Source: Allium sativum (lineage: Eukaryota; Streptophyta; Magnoliopsida; Asparagales; Amaryllidaceae). From it: 64,000 bases of DNA. The position numbers and the translations under genes are program-made. The notes under the pieces are model-generated. The model worked only from the letters and a program-made list of their open reading frames with translations. It searched no databases and was not told the origin of the DNA. Where the stretch lies: contig CM060915.1 of NCBI GenBank assembly GCA_030737875.1, positions 633,270,786 through 633,334,785 on the forward strand, given 5' to 3'. How positions within the stretch are numbered: position 1 is the stretch's first letter; each line of letters starts with the position of its first letter. Positions 25,193 to 40,145 of the stretch are shown piece by piece.

Positions 25193-25971
25193 AGAAAAAG
25201 GGATGTCGACTGAATGCTAATAAGCAGTCGAACAGTTAGAAACTTTGCAGAAAATAAACCAGTGGATTCAAAGAAAAAAAACTTAGAATTTTTAACATTA
25301 ATTACAATAGTTAAAAAAAGGGCAGAGGGAACGAAAGAATGATGGTGAGAAGGACAGAAGGGATAAAGAAAGGATGAATTGTCTTTCATTCTTTCGTTAT
25401 TTCTCAAAACATGAAAAATAAACAAAAATTGTTTTACATTTTGTGTGTTACCTTCGTTTTCTAAAACAATCGTTTTTCATGATGTACATACATTTATCGC
25501 ATTTTTATATGGGTAAAAATCTAAAACCAAAAAGAGTAAACCAAAAACTATGATAACTTTTCATTTCATTCCACAAGTTGCAAACCTTAATTCATATGAA
25601 CCTTCAACCTTTCCTCTTAAAAATCCCATAGCAGTGTCATACTTGGAAGCATGTGCATCTCTGTAGGTAATATAACAGTTGTTATCAGTTCAACTAATCA
25701 CAAGATGATACAGCAGCCAATATATTTGTACACAAAAAATAAAACAAACACAACATTACTAATGTTAAAATTCCCACAATTAAAATTTTACAAAAAAGAT
25801 AATGAAATTATATGTCAATTACTGAGCACTAATTTTTATGTAAATGAATTTCGAATGATGTATTTTGAATTATACGCACATTTGATAAGATGATAGACAA
25901 AATATTAATTTTGTTGTTTTGATTTTTCCTTAAAAGTTGTTAACAACACACAACAAATGAGTAGAACACAT

Positions 25972-26015
25972 ACATACATACATACATATATATATATGTA
26001 TATATATATACATAC

Positions 26016-26081
<66 letters not shown>

Positions 26082-26093
26082 GGAGGGAGAGAG
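25972..26093. repeat. Compound TA/CA/GA microsatellite
   Basis: Runs of CATA, TA and GA follow one another without unique sequence between them, about 450 bases upstream of the CKX start. Confidence 0.9.
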
Positions 26094-26487
26094 AGAATAA
26101 CCCAGATTCATAATTTTAGAAAGTCGATAAATAGGTCATTAATTACATAACAGAAATTACAGCATGATGATTACTGTATAATTAATGACAACTTTGAATA
26201 ACATACAGAAATAAATATTCCTGAAAAAGCATCATAGCATTTTCAAGACTAATTTTCATTTCTGTTTTTCTTTATCTACTTACTTACACTGAAAAAAAAT
26301 ATGTCGAATTACCGAAATAGCATCTGCTAGTTCTACCTATTCATTTCACATTACAAGGAAATAATGAACTCATATTTTACCTTATATAACTGAATATTAT
26401 AGCATTTAAAGTTCAAACTTGACCAAATCAAGGAAAATATTCATACCATTCTTCTACACATTGTTTTATCTACCCCTACCTCAAGAC

Positions 26488-26497
26488 TATATATATA
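26488..26497 (+). promoter_or_regulatory. Probable TATA box of CKX
   Basis: TATATATATA lies 47-56 bases upstream of the preferred start codon. It would place transcription start near 26515-26530, downstream of the earlier ATG at 26508; this favours the ATG at 26544. Confidence 0.55.
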
Positions 26498-26543
26498 GAC
26501 ATAAAGTTTGCATTATGATTATCATAAAACCACCATCTCAACC

Positions 26544-28914
<2,371 letters not shown>

Positions 28915-30461
28915 TGTGAACTTCAAGAATCTGTCATTGTTTTGTTCCAAACTATGGATATTTTCTTGCATGTACTTTTGTTTGAAATTTGGTATGTGTG
29001 TGTGTGTACACACACAAGTTTGCTAATCCAGATATATAATTTGAAATAAATTTCTGCCAGACCACATACTTAATCCAGATATATAATTCAAAAAATCCCG
29101 GTTGTGGGACATTTTTTCTTGCATATATACTTTTTGGGAAAAATAAAATCAATTCGATTTAAAGAAAAGAAATAAACAATTCTAGTCAGTTAGCAATAGA
29201 AAAGATGTGACGATACTTAAATTCAGATATTCAGAATATGCAAGGTTTACCAAGCAATACGACAACAAACTATCATGTTATCTACATGTAAACCATAATG
29301 ATGATCGGAAAACCATATAAAAAAGCACTAAGGACGTACCAATAAGTGCTTCTTCCTGAAAACAGAGAAAATAATAGTTGTGTGTGTGCATGAGCTTATA
29401 TTTTAACACTTACTTATTGATGATAAAGTTTTAATATTATAAGACTATAAACCAGACATTATGTTTCAAGGTTTTATAACTCAGTTAAAGTCGAACTTAT
29501 CATTAGTGACATTACATATGTAAAAAGATTTGAAACTCGTAAATTGTATGGATATGTATAAATACCATTTAATATGAGCTTACAAATAACTGAAATATTT
29601 CAAGGTCTAAAGTTAACGTTTGATAATATAGTTTGAAATCTATTATTAATTTTGATAAGATAAATATTGTACAATAATATAAATAAGCATGTTAAAATGT
29701 GCATGTTGAAATCATTTTTCATGTTCAGCATAAGTACATCCTCTGCCACTTAAATTGAGAAGAGCATTTTCGCAATAGATAGATATATATTTAATTTGAT
29801 CGGATGTAGCTATATTTTAATTTATGATGTAGGCACAACATCCGTGAACTGGATTATAATTTGTATCATCTATTTAGTTCTATTACAAGCACTTACAACA
29901 CCAATTGTTGTACACGTAATAGTACTATATTGCATAGGGTAGTAGTAAATAATGCATACTAATTGAGTCAAGACAATATCCGGATTTAAAAGCAAGTAGT
30001 CTCTTATGCCCTAAGGTACAGAGACTTCTCAATATAACAACTTTTATTCGTTTCGGCATAAAAACATATGAATACAAGCTAAGAAGCATTGGTGCGGGTG
30101 CGCGGATGTGGGTGCGCGGTACAGGGATACGCGAATTCGACAAATTCAAAAATATGAGGATTCGGGTGTGAAGGGATACAGCAAATATTAAAAATATATT
30201 GTATATATAAACATAATCCAAGAGATATATTTTAATTAAATAAAGTGGATAAAACTTGGTCATGCACCTTTGTTTCAAAAAAACTTGGTCATGCACCTCA
30301 ACAATGTGGAAGAAAGAAACTTGGTCAAAGAGTTAGAAGCGGTAAAAAGTTATATACAGCGGTAAAAGAAAACAGAAAAAAAAAAAAAAAAAATAGTTCT
30401 GAACCGGTAAAAACTAACCGAACCTATTATTCCTCAAGGCTAGGGCTTCAAATATTTATTA
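28915..30461. other. Spacer downstream of CKX
   Basis: No gene seen. The CKX 3' UTR presumably covers the first hundred or more bases, with an AATAAA-like site near 29045. A short GT/CA stretch lies near 29000. The segment at about 29170-29290 resembles 35300-35420, part of a duplication discussed with the CKX fragment. A GC-rich GGTGCGGGTGCGCGG stretch at about 30090-30120 looks like repeat DNA. Confidence 0.5.
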
Positions 30462-30966
30462 GAGCATACCCAGCAGTGCGAGGAGAGGAGAAAGTGGGAG
30501 CAATCCCCACTCAAAACTTTCTCCTCGCGCTGCAGCAGTGTGAGAAGCAGCGTGAGGAGAAGGCTGAAGTGGGGATTGCTCCCACTTATTTTTTGAGCGT
30601 GGATTGGTTAAACAGCAAAGTAATTGTTGTTTGACGGGAAAAGTAAGAAATTAAAGTGTTAATCGGCTTTTCTGGATGAATTCAGTTGAGGAATTAGGGT
30701 AATCGCTGCTGCCGCCATCGACTGAAGTGATTTGGGGAAGATGAACGCAGCATAATTTAAAAAAAAAAAAAAGATTTTAACCCTTAAACGGCAAACAGAA
30801 AACCGTTTAAGGGCTAAACGGTTTTCTGTTTGCCGTTTAGTCCCAACGAATTTAAAAAAAAAAAAAATACAAGGTCAATCCCCACTTGCTGCTGGAATGG
30901 GAGGACGTGGCCACGCTTATTTTCATCCTTCATCACGTCTGAATCAACGCGCTGCTGAGAATGCTC
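30462..30966. mobile_element. PIF/Harbinger-type MITE with foldback arms
   Basis: The ends GAGCATACCCAGCAG and CTGCTGAGAATGCTC are imperfect inverted repeats, flanked on both sides by TTA (30459-30461 and 30967-30969), the 3-bp target duplication of this superfamily. The body holds two strong foldbacks: a perfect 19-bp stem at 30493-30511 with 30568-30586, and a 27-base inverted pair at 30784-30810 with 30814-30840. No transposase is encoded. Frames across it are chance. Confidence 0.8.
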
Positions 30967-30969
30967 TTA

Positions 30970-33900
30970 CCAATTAAGTCCAGGGCTTCGAATTTGGTAA
31001 AGCGGTAAAACTCGAACCGACCAGATTTAGGGTTCCGACTTCCAATTTCAAATCTAGGGCTGCGGGTTTCGAATCGGCTCTCAACTTTCGAGCAAAGCCA
31101 AAGTTGTTTCGAGTTAGATGTCCCTCCCGCACCCCTTCCGCACCGAACCGCACCTCCGCGCATCCCGCACCCCGTACGAACTTAGTGCATTGTTCTCCTA
31201 CTGCCTGCCGCACCCCTGCTTCGTAGAATACAAGTGACTGCTGCTAGATTTTATCAAAACCGTATAAATAGAATTTCGGGAGTGCATTTCAGCATCACAA
31301 ACCGTCCCCTTCCACACCTGAAATCTTTTTCTGATATTTCCCTTACGAAGAGAAGAGTACCAAAAAAAGAAACTTTGTGATTGCTAAATCACAGACGAGA
31401 TAAATATACAAAGCAACCGAGCAATTGCAGTATTATTTTTTTTTTAAACACATTACAATATGAATGAAAGGAAGGGTGTTAACTGGATCATTCAACAGTC
31501 CAGATCGGATGGATTCTTTCTTCCTTTTTTTTTTTTTTTTTTTTTTTGATAAAATAGAAAGGGGGAAAGGAAATTCCATTGCAGAGCCATATGCAATGCA
31601 CAAAAGGTGCTTGTACGGTCCATCGTTCAATCCTGTTTTATAAATAGAGATTTTCACTTAAACAACTTCTCAATTCAAAGTAATAAGTTTTAAGGAAAAC
31701 ATTTCTGAATAATTAGTTTCAATGACGATTTATATGAAAACTGATAAGCAAAGTATCATTTTCAAAAATATAAAAGATGATCAATATATCATTTTTCTGT
31801 AAATTATCCTTGAATTAGTTATTCCAAAGTGTTGTCCTTAAAACTTATTATCCTAGAATGGGAAACCTTTGAGCCTAATTTCCACCATAGAGATATATAC
31901 GGTAATTAAAGAGAAGTCAAATTAAATTGACATTCTAGGGTAAAGATTTATCTGCTTGTCCATCATAAGTAATAAATGAGCATGTGAGCCTTTATATTTT
32001 AAGTATGACTGGTTTGATCACATCAAGTCTTTTATTTTCATTTGGAAATAAAGTTGGACGAAGAATAACTAAGAAATTATTCATAGAATGTATTTCCTAG
32101 GAAAAACTGGCATTCATATTTGATTAGTGTTCCCTTTAACCAGTCAAATGCAACATTAAATTGACCAATTAAAAAGTGCTATGATGGGTGAATTTAGTCG
32201 ATCAAGGTGAGATAGTGGTTAGGATTATGATTGTTGGAAATCTGAAAGACTTTCATTCAAGGATAATATTTGTTATCGACTAATTGACAACTTTAAGCAG
32301 TTAAGTACAAAAAAATATGGAGAAAAAAAACATAATCCATTAATGAGAAGTTATAAAACACGAAATTTTGATTCCATAAAATTGGTTGTAGTTTTTCCAT
32401 CAAAAAATGTATAAAGAATATACTTAAACAATAAAAATAAAGACCAGAATAATGACTCTTTCAACGATGACACAAGTAATTTTGTAGTTTCTAAGGTACA
32501 TTCATTTATTGATTAAGATCACAATTGAAACATTTATGCTCTACATGGCCACCCAAAATATGATTTCATTTTGTTTATTTTCTGTTTGTTAATTTTCTAT
32601 CATCATTGAATCTAATTCACCCAGTAAGCTTAACGTGAGTTAACAAAAAGTACCAAAGCAAAAGAGATATTTATTGATATGCTTTCAAACTCATAGTGCA
32701 CAATAAATTGTCCACTATTTTTAGATGTTTTAGCAATCTTTTTACAAGTGATGCAAACTATCTACCAAGTAAAACTGATTACGTAATCATTTTTTTTAGC
32801 AGTAACATACGTACATATAAAACTATATTCTTATGGTTTTTTTATAGAAATTCAGCATCAATCAAATTAAAAGATTGTAGGTTCAGCTCACAGTCTCATC
32901 TGAATTGAACAAACTATGGATGTAATCAGTTTACTTTATAGGTACCACTAATATAAAAGTGAGTATTATTTGTGCTAACTTATGCAAAAAGGGAAATATG
33001 ACATAAGAAAAAACATTTATGGGTGTCCGCTTAGCCGCGTAACCGAGGCACTAGGCTCTCAAAGAGAATTATTGTCTCATCTAAGATGGCTATTAAGGAG
33101 CTGCTATAGCACTAGCTGAGGTTTGATGGCTCGTCTAAGCATCTACGTGCTGATTTTAGGCTGGTGCGCCTCCTTGGCTGCAATCCCATCCAAATCCTAA
33201 ATTTTCCATTTGGGTCAATTTATACTGAAACAAACACTAAAATGTCATCAGTATTGCATGAGTTCTTCAAACTCTAACTTTGATTGATTCTCGATAGATC
33301 CCCGCCTACACGATGATATCTGCTCTATCCCCACCGCTTGGCATCCGCCTTACGATTTTTACAGTCTTGGGCCAAATATGTAAGCAATCACAAAAACGGA
33401 AAACTTCCTAACAATAGCTAAACATCTGATAAATATACAGCTCATTCCATTCTCTGTTCTTCTTTCAATATAGCATTATCGTATTGATCTAAATGACGAA
33501 AAGATCCACCAAAAAATTAACTCAAGAGAAAGAACTCTTATGCGATTTGAACGAGTTAATACAGAACTGCATTTGGGATTGCATCTTTCTGCTCTTTGGA
33601 AAAAAGAATCTGTTCATATTTTAGGGTCTAGAACTGATGAAACAAGTGCAAAACCATTCTGAGCTGGCAAACATAGGTCCTTAAGGTTCATTGCCTGGAC
33701 ATAACAAAAACCAACTAACTTTTTTAACGTGGTTATCCTAAGCTAGCTAGGTAGGTAGCTATCTATCTACTACAACTACTCCTGCTGCTGCTGCTTCTTT
33801 TACTATTACTATTACTATTATATATTATATGAAAGCTCAGTTTGAATTTGTATGCCTCTTTGTTTCTAGTTTTCCCATAAATCTCTTGTGCTGCCACATG

Positions 33901-34390
33901 TCCCAGTATGTAATTGTCCAAAACTTTCTATTACTTCTCTTTTTTGTTGTTATATTTTAAAAGAAATACCAATACTCATTGATGTTTATAATTCTCATTA
34001 TACCTCCTCCTCCTACCCCTATCAACTGTTACCAATGGTCGTAGAAGAATCGTCCATTAAAAAAAACAGAATCATAAGTTTATCTGTTCTCTTTATTCAG
34101 TGATATTTCAATCTTCATTTTTCCTCCCTTATTCTCTTATCAATCTAATTAAGCAGCAAAAATATCACTTTTCTTCTTTGATGTCATTGTTGTAAAGCTC
34201 CTACGGTGAGATAAGTCATGGGATTAGCTAAAGAATTTAAAAGCACTACTGAAATAGATATTGAAATTTGTATTTTGCTCTAGTAAAATTTTAATAGGTG
34301 GCTTCATAGATGCCTTGTAGAATCTCTTTGAAAGTGGTGGTATGGATAAAAATATAAAACTCACTTTGTACAGTTATAGTATTATACATG
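30970..34390. other. Spacer without a supported gene
   Basis: A GC-richer stretch at about 31020-31220 (repeated CCGCACC) is roughly complementary in style to 30090-30120. A T-run at 31528-31548 follows a polypyrimidine stretch and may mark the tail of a minus-strand retroelement. A GC-richer block at about 33010-33200 matches nothing I recognise. Trinucleotide repeats (CTG, ACT) lie near 33780-33820. No coding region is visible. Confidence 0.45.
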
Positions 34391-34530
34391 AAAGTGGGGG
34401 TATGGAAAGCTCATTTTGGTAGTAAATGGAATATATTTGAAAAGCTTAAATGTCAATTTGACCCACTAAATATTTTGACCCATGGCCAAAGTAGTTTTAA
34501 GAAAACCACTGCTTAGACAAGATCATTGAG
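34390..34530 (+). pseudogene. Duplicated fragment of CKX exon 5
   Basis: About 130 bases match the 3' end of CKX exon 5 (28780-28895), including AAAGCTCATTTTGGTAG, the GACCCACTAAATATTTTGACCC stretch shortened here, and the final GACAAGATCAT. It contains substitutions and small deletions that break the frame, and no other exon lies next to it. It is a dead by-product of a local duplication. Confidence 0.8.
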
Positions 34531-35420
34531 GAGAAATTCTCAAATCTTTATTAAATTATATGCCAACTATTGTTTATTATCACAGTTATAGACTGTTTTG
34601 TTGCAAGTGATCATGTTCGAATGGAAAAAATAAATAAGTGAAAATCTTTTAGCACCAGCATAAGTATGGATTAAACAATCTTATAAGAATGTTTTGACAA
34701 AATCCTAACATAGCAATTAGCAGGAACTAAATAAATATATTTTCATATTTCAGTCCACCTGAATCCTTCTAGCAATAGTTGAACCTGCTTTATAAGTACA
34801 CATATAATATAATCATGGAAAGCAAATAGTAAATATCACTAAGACTAAGCAATTCCAGAAACGAAAAGGTATGAAGAAACTTACCAATACCTGCAGTCGG
34901 GACAATTTTTTGTTGAAGTTACGGCATCTGCTAGATCAAGCTTGTTATCCATCTTTTCCTATAGTCAAATTCCCTCATATTAAATTAAACATGCTGTATT
35001 GCAGTGCAAATCCAGCCACAAAAGTCGTTCTTGTTCTCTCCAACAAGAATAGGCAATACACATTTCAGTTATGTGCTACAAGAATATGTGAAGGAATAAA
35101 TGCATGATGAAATAAGCAGTTAAAGTACAATAATCACGGGTGAAATGCATAATTCAAAGACAAGTCTATAAACTGACATTACCGAAACAAGGAGCATCAA
35201 AATAAAAATCTGCTGGACCAAATAGATAATCTTGATACGTAATACAGGAAATTCCTGCATTTAGGACAATTTCTTCTCGTTCCATTTTTCTATATTTTGG
35301 GAAAAGATTTTTATTTGATCTAGTCTAGAGAAAAAAAAAATACTACTCTAGTTACCTAGCAATGAAAAAGTAAGTGAGGATATTCACCAGGTTTACCAAA
35401 CAATACAATAACAAACTCTC
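34531..35420. other. Spacer with duplicated CKX flank
   Basis: No gene supported. The segment at about 35300-35420 (TTTACCAAACAATACAATAAC) matches CKX downstream flank at about 29170-29290, in the same order and orientation as the exon 5 fragment. The CTTACC near 34885 could look like a minus-strand splice donor, but no coding exon can be supported. Confidence 0.45.
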
Positions 35421-35421
35421 A

Positions 35422-35524
35422 CAGCCTTTCCCTCGCATATGTGAAGAGGCCAGGAATCGAACCTGCGCGCTCCAAATTACCAGCCCGGTAACCTTATCAT
35501 TGCGCCAAACACCACCTTTCTCAT
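35422..35524 (-). mobile_element. tRNA-derived SINE head (truncated)
   Basis: On the minus strand there is an RNA polymerase III A-box-like TGGCGCAATGA (plus 35497-35507). About 34 bases further is a perfect B box GGTTCGATTCC (plus 35453-35463). The flanks do not fold into an acceptor stem, so this is not a functional tRNA gene. It sits in a segment otherwise homologous to CKX downstream flank, at the point where the two copies cease to align, consistent with an insertion. No A-tail is visible. Confidence 0.6.
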
Positions 35525-36938
35525 CTTAATTATAATGTAAATAAATAATAAAGTAATGACCATGTGTCTTAGAAAACCTCATGAAAATGCACTATCCATG
35601 TACCCAGAATTGCTTCTCAACAAAACATAAAATAAGACTGCATGTACATGCATGAGAGACGAGCTTTTTCTTTATTTCTTCCCTGGTGGAGCCTTTTGGG
35701 GCTTTGGTTTGTTTGTGTATGTGTTGTTTGGGAGGAAAGGAGGGGGGGGGGGGGTGATGTACGAATTGCAAGTATGATGCTACTAATCAAGCAATTAAGC
35801 AAACTCGCAGATAACCCATATTTAGCTGGACTCAGTCATCATGAAATTAGGCAAGGGAATACATGTTATCTTGATCTGAGATTGGACTTCTGATATGAAT
35901 ATTCATATACATCGATGACTGATAATAAGGAAATAAATATCTAAATACCCCTAGTACTATTTGAAATCTGAACTAAAAAAAAATTTAGCTCCTAATTGTC
36001 ACGGAAAATGTCTACAATACAAATAACATTCTGCTCATAATGGCATTTCAACACAAGTACATAAGTACTGCATTGGAGGAGGAGTTGTGTCAACAAATCT
36101 GCCCAAACAGATAATGAAATATAGATATATCCCACGATGTGGACTGGACATTTGAGAAAATATACGAGGGTTTTAAACCAAATATCCAACGCAAAGTACA
36201 GTGTTAAAACAAACCTCTCAAGACCCTTTTAATAAGACTGTACCCTTGCTTATCATATAGATTGGTTTGCTTTTGACAAAATTTGATATTAAATTTGAGA
36301 CATAAGGAAGCAAATCTAATAAATTGAAGCTTACGAGTTTCAATAGCATGAGGTTTTCGTCAAAAGATATATTATATAGAGTTACGTGAACTTGTGCCAA
36401 TGTGGAACATATTGGCAACCACTAACAAAAAAGAATAGCTACTGAGAGACAAAAAAAATAGATACCACAAACTCAAAATTACCTATATTAACAACATAAG
36501 AATACACAAATTCCAAGGTTGCAGATATTAATATACAATATGAGTATGTGCCCAATGACAATGAGCATCAACTAACATTTTCCTACTTTTTTTTCTTTTC
36601 TTTTAATGTCTAAAGATTATAATATGCCTTTCTGTAAAGCCTAATTTGATAACGGGTTTTCCCTCCGTTATAAGTATATTTCCGGATAAATGGTCTTCCT
36701 TTCCCTACAATGCAGCATCAATCAAATATTACTACTATTTTTTTTTTATTAACCGCAAATTTGGTCTATGATGCAACAACACTCAAAAACATACAAGCCA
36801 ATTCAGTCGTAAAACAAAACTAACCCAAAAACTGAAAAGCCCAGTTTGTGTTCATACCACCTGAAAAGAGAAGTATACAGTTTGGTCTCTGTTAGCCTCT
36901 AAAAGCCGATCATTTTGCTTCGTGTTTCATCCCCATGT
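35525..36938. other. Spacer without a supported gene
   Basis: Nothing recognisable apart from a G-run at 35743-35753 and short AT-rich simple sequence. Small frames on both strands lack any family motif. Confidence 0.5.
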
Positions 36939-38030
36939 TTACTTTTGAACATAAAAATGAGAAGAATATCTCTGTGCTAATACAAACAGACCGTGCCACC
37001 CGTGTGCAGCATTACTACTCTCTTCCCAGTTTCCAGAACTGTGACTACAGATTGGTCCCGAGCTGCCAATGTGTATACAGGATCCAACAAAACACCCGTT
37101 TGTTGTGATATTTCTCTACTTCGATCGATCTCCCCTTTCATCACTTCGCCAAATTTTCTTGGATGGAGACGCTCAACCCAGTTTACTATTGCATATCCAT
37201 CTTTAAGCAATTTTTCTTCAACAAGTTCAAATTTAAGAATGTTTTAAAAATCAGATATCAAGCTTCTTTCCTTTTCCTTGTACCTTTCTGTAGTATCAGC
37301 AAGCATAATTGCAGTTACCGTCTATGGAAGCCCTGAACAAAGAGCTCCAAGGGCTAAGCCTCTAGCTGTTGTCCCTGTGCCAGCGTCTACGACAAGATTG
37401 ATTTCTGCTTCTTTTCCAAACACATGATCTTCAGAAAGATACTTCACAAGCCGAATTACACCTAAAAGTGTAACTGCATCTCCTGCCCCTTCGCTCACAA
37501 CCACCACCTTTTTGAAACCATTCTCAGCTTTAACAACATACAACTCCAAATCTTCTGAAAATTTTCTAACTATATCATCAATACCAACAACACAACCATC
37601 ACTACCAACCAACGCCTTATCATACCCATTAAGCATATCTTCTCTACATGCATATTTTTCTCTAGGAATATAAACTACATTTCCATCCATCAGAGATACA
37701 AGATTTTAACCAGTTGGTATTTCAGGCTGTTCTCCCCTAAGCAGCAAGTGCAACTTTATTCCTCTTTCCGCCTAGAAACAGCTAGGGCTACCCGCTACCG
37801 TATGTGTGCTTTGGCATCTGCCACAAGTAATCACATCAGTTATGGAATGTTGCTCAAAAATAGGGACGAGAGCGTCGAGCTTCCTCGCCTTGTTTCCGTT
37901 AACCACAGGATGAAGAAGATTGTCGCAAATGACAAAGAACGAGTTGCAGTCCACTTTTTTGTTTTCGATGCGTGTTCGTAAGACTGGATTTGAGTCGTTT
38001 GAAAAGGATAAGGGGGATGAGTTGGTAGAA
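36939..38030 (-). pseudogene. D-cysteine desulfhydrase-like PLP enzyme, inactivated
   Basis: One minus-strand frame carries the fold-type II PLP enzyme from about 37954 down to 36977. It has VNGNKARKLDAL (with the lysine expected to hold PLP), CQSTH, LHLLLRGEQPEIPTG, VVSEGAGDAV, VVDAGTGTTARGLALGALC, HPRKFGEV and VVMLHTGGT. This order fits the plant mitochondrial D-cysteine desulfhydrase/ACC-deaminase-like family, which breaks D-cysteine into pyruvate, H2S and ammonia. In-frame stops occur at 37772-37774, 37706-37708, 37322-37324 and about 37243. A one-base shift near 36985 is followed by a LAQRY-like end with a stop at 36939-36941. The glycine-rich CGGCQS loop reads CGRCQS. The 5' end is uncertain because the region upstream of 37954 does not read cleanly. 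It has no visible introns. Confidence 0.85.
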
Positions 38031-38439
38031 AGTGTGTATTTCGTTTATAGGAGAGGAAGGATTTGGAAGCAGCCAGTGCTTGTTGAGGAGAAGTTGTGTT
38101 ATCGAACAGTTTGTGAGTGTAGAAGAGAATTTGCTGGATGTCGCAAGGATTGAATTTGGAGATGGGAGCAGTGTTTTTTTTGTCCCAAACTTTCATTTTG
38201 ATTACTCTTGGAAAGCTGAAACTTCACAGTTACAGGAATAAATATTTGCCTACTATATATGCAGGTATCGGTGATCAAACATTTGATTCTGGTTCACTAA
38301 GATCCTTTTGTCCAAAGAGGAATATTCGTATATGCGAGAGAGCAAAATTCATTTATCTCATTAGGAAACATAGATTATCTTTACTAAGTATAATGATAAC
38401 TAATTCATCAAGATATGGGTTACAATTCAGGATCTTGAT

Positions 38440-39115
38440 GAATTAGTTATGATAACTAATCCAAGCCACGTAAACCCAATCCAATTCATCCTAGTTTGGG
38501 TCGGATATGGGTTACAATTTGTAATCCATACTATATATGGATCGGTTGTGATATTTTGTTCTACCCAGCTTTATTTTAACCCAACCCAACCCTGTATTAG
38601 GAAATTAATTTAATACCTACCCACTTAAAATTAAAATAGTATAGTCTTAGAATAATGTTTATTATTTTATATTAAATATACAAAAAAAAAAAACATATTT
38701 AATGTCAATCCAAACTACATAGAATTTGGCGAACATATTTTAAAGAACATTTTAATGTATTTTAAAATGAAACGCTTGTTCTACTATGTAGTGAATTAAT
38801 TTCATGTGATATGTTTTACAATGAAATTATAACAAGAAACGTGTTATAATGAATCACTTATTTCAAATGCGTTATGCTAGCTAAAATCCAATATGTTATG
38901 CTGAATATTTAAATATTATTTTAAAAAAATTCTCTCGTATTCTCATTTTTTATTAGTTTCATGCAACCCAACTTAACACATACTTCAAACCAACCCATAT
39001 ACAACCTCATATGGGGTCGGATACGGGTTGAACTACCTTAAACTCGTACCTATGCGGGTCGGATAAGTATTCGGTCTAACCCGACCCAACTCATACTTTA
39101 TGCAGCCCTAAGTTT
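38440..39115. mobile_element. Degenerate hAT-like element
   Basis: The right end reads ATGCAGCCCTAAG, a hAT-type terminus (TAGGGCTGCAT on the other strand). Both subterminal zones are rich in GGGTCGG/CCGACCC and ACCCAACCC motifs (38470-38600 and 38980-39095). The left terminus and target duplication could not be found, so limits are approximate. Confidence 0.5.
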
Positions 39116-39803
39116 TACTGCATTGTTCAGGGCATGCTATTAGATGCTCCTGCATCAACAATCCGTGTTAGTCTTTTAGTGTATTGTTCACGAATATACT
39201 AAATTCTTACAATTTGAACACTAAATCAACGTTCTCCAATATCGATTCAATTTTTAAATTTTGATTTATTACCCAAACGAAACAAAAGACAAATTAAGCT
39301 TTAAATGTAGAAATATCGAAATTTAAGCATAAAAATCAATTTCAAAAAAAAAATTGTTGCTTGCAAAAAGAGATTCTACGTTTCTACATAGCTAAATATC
39401 ATTAGATAACATACTTGGAGTTAATTTATTACCATAACATACAAGCGCACAAGCATGCACACTCTACGATATCGAGCCTTCGAATCCCGATTTATACACT
39501 GTGTATTTGTGTATCTTGGTTAAGATCAGTATGATAAAACAGAAACAGTACGAATATCATGGAATAATGTCAATGCACGCTCGTAACTAAAGATACTCAT
39601 ATGATGTATGATGTTTATTTCCTTACTGACAACCTACTGTGTAGTGGGAGTGTATATTCAACTAAAAAACCACTATGCTATAATGTACGTTTTCACAATG
39701 TATAATACTCTGAAGAGGACCTATAGTGTTATGCTCATTATATTCAGGCATACAGTAAGGGACAAGGGCACAGATGTAAAACTGATGACATAGCATATAT
39801 ATT
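39116..39803. other. Spacer without a supported gene
   Basis: AT-rich, no coding potential or repeat that I recognise. Confidence 0.5.
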
Positions 39804-39804
39804 A

Positions 39805-40145
39805 CTCCCTCCGATTCAATATTTAGGACGTTTTATGAAGTTTCACATTTTAATAAATATAAGACATCCTGCAGCTTTTTCTCATGCATTAACTATAAAG
39901 AGCTTATTCATATTCCTATATACTACTTCCAATGCATGTAGTTTGTTTGTTTCTGCCGTTTGTTCACTTTTCCAATGCATGCATTAATTAAAAAAAACTT
40001 ATTTTATTCCTATCTACTCTTCCAATGCATGCATTTTGTCTGTATGTATACATTCTTCAGTTTGTTCTTTTTCCAATATCATTTTTCACTTTTCTTAATA
40101 TGTGTGAGAAACCATGAAACGTCAAATATATAGAACTGGAGGGAG
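39805..40145. mobile_element. Stowaway-type MITE
   Basis: Terminal inverted repeats CTCCCTCCGATTC and GAACTGGAGGGAG are flanked by the dinucleotide TA on both sides (39803-39804, 40146-40147). These are the Stowaway (Tc1/mariner) signatures. Internally TCCAATGCATGCA-type motifs recur at about 39930, 39972 and 40020. It lies about 380 bases beyond the 3' end of the PPR gene. Confidence 0.9.

Larger units (their letters stand above)
23456..26480. other. AT-rich spacer upstream of CKX
   Basis: No gene supported. Contents: an imperfect tandem duplication at about 24499-24690 (two units starting GTTAAATTCTATTGATAAAT), a 43-nt A-run at about 25149-25191, and a compound TA/CA/GA microsatellite at about 25972-26093. 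Frames here that read as Phe-rich or Tyr-Ile-rich are translations of these simple repeats. Confidence 0.6.

Noticed and set aside
34871..35107. 78-codon frame and a CTTACC that looks like a splice site
   Set aside because: No homology recognised on either strand; cannot be supported as an exon.
35453..35507. Functional tRNA gene
   Set aside because: A and B boxes are present but the ends do not pair as an acceptor stem; SINE head is the better reading.
37748..37981. Plus-strand frames opposite the desulfhydrase pseudogene (also 36993-37247, 37920-38446)
   Set aside because: Shadows of the minus-strand coding sequence; no plus-strand motif.
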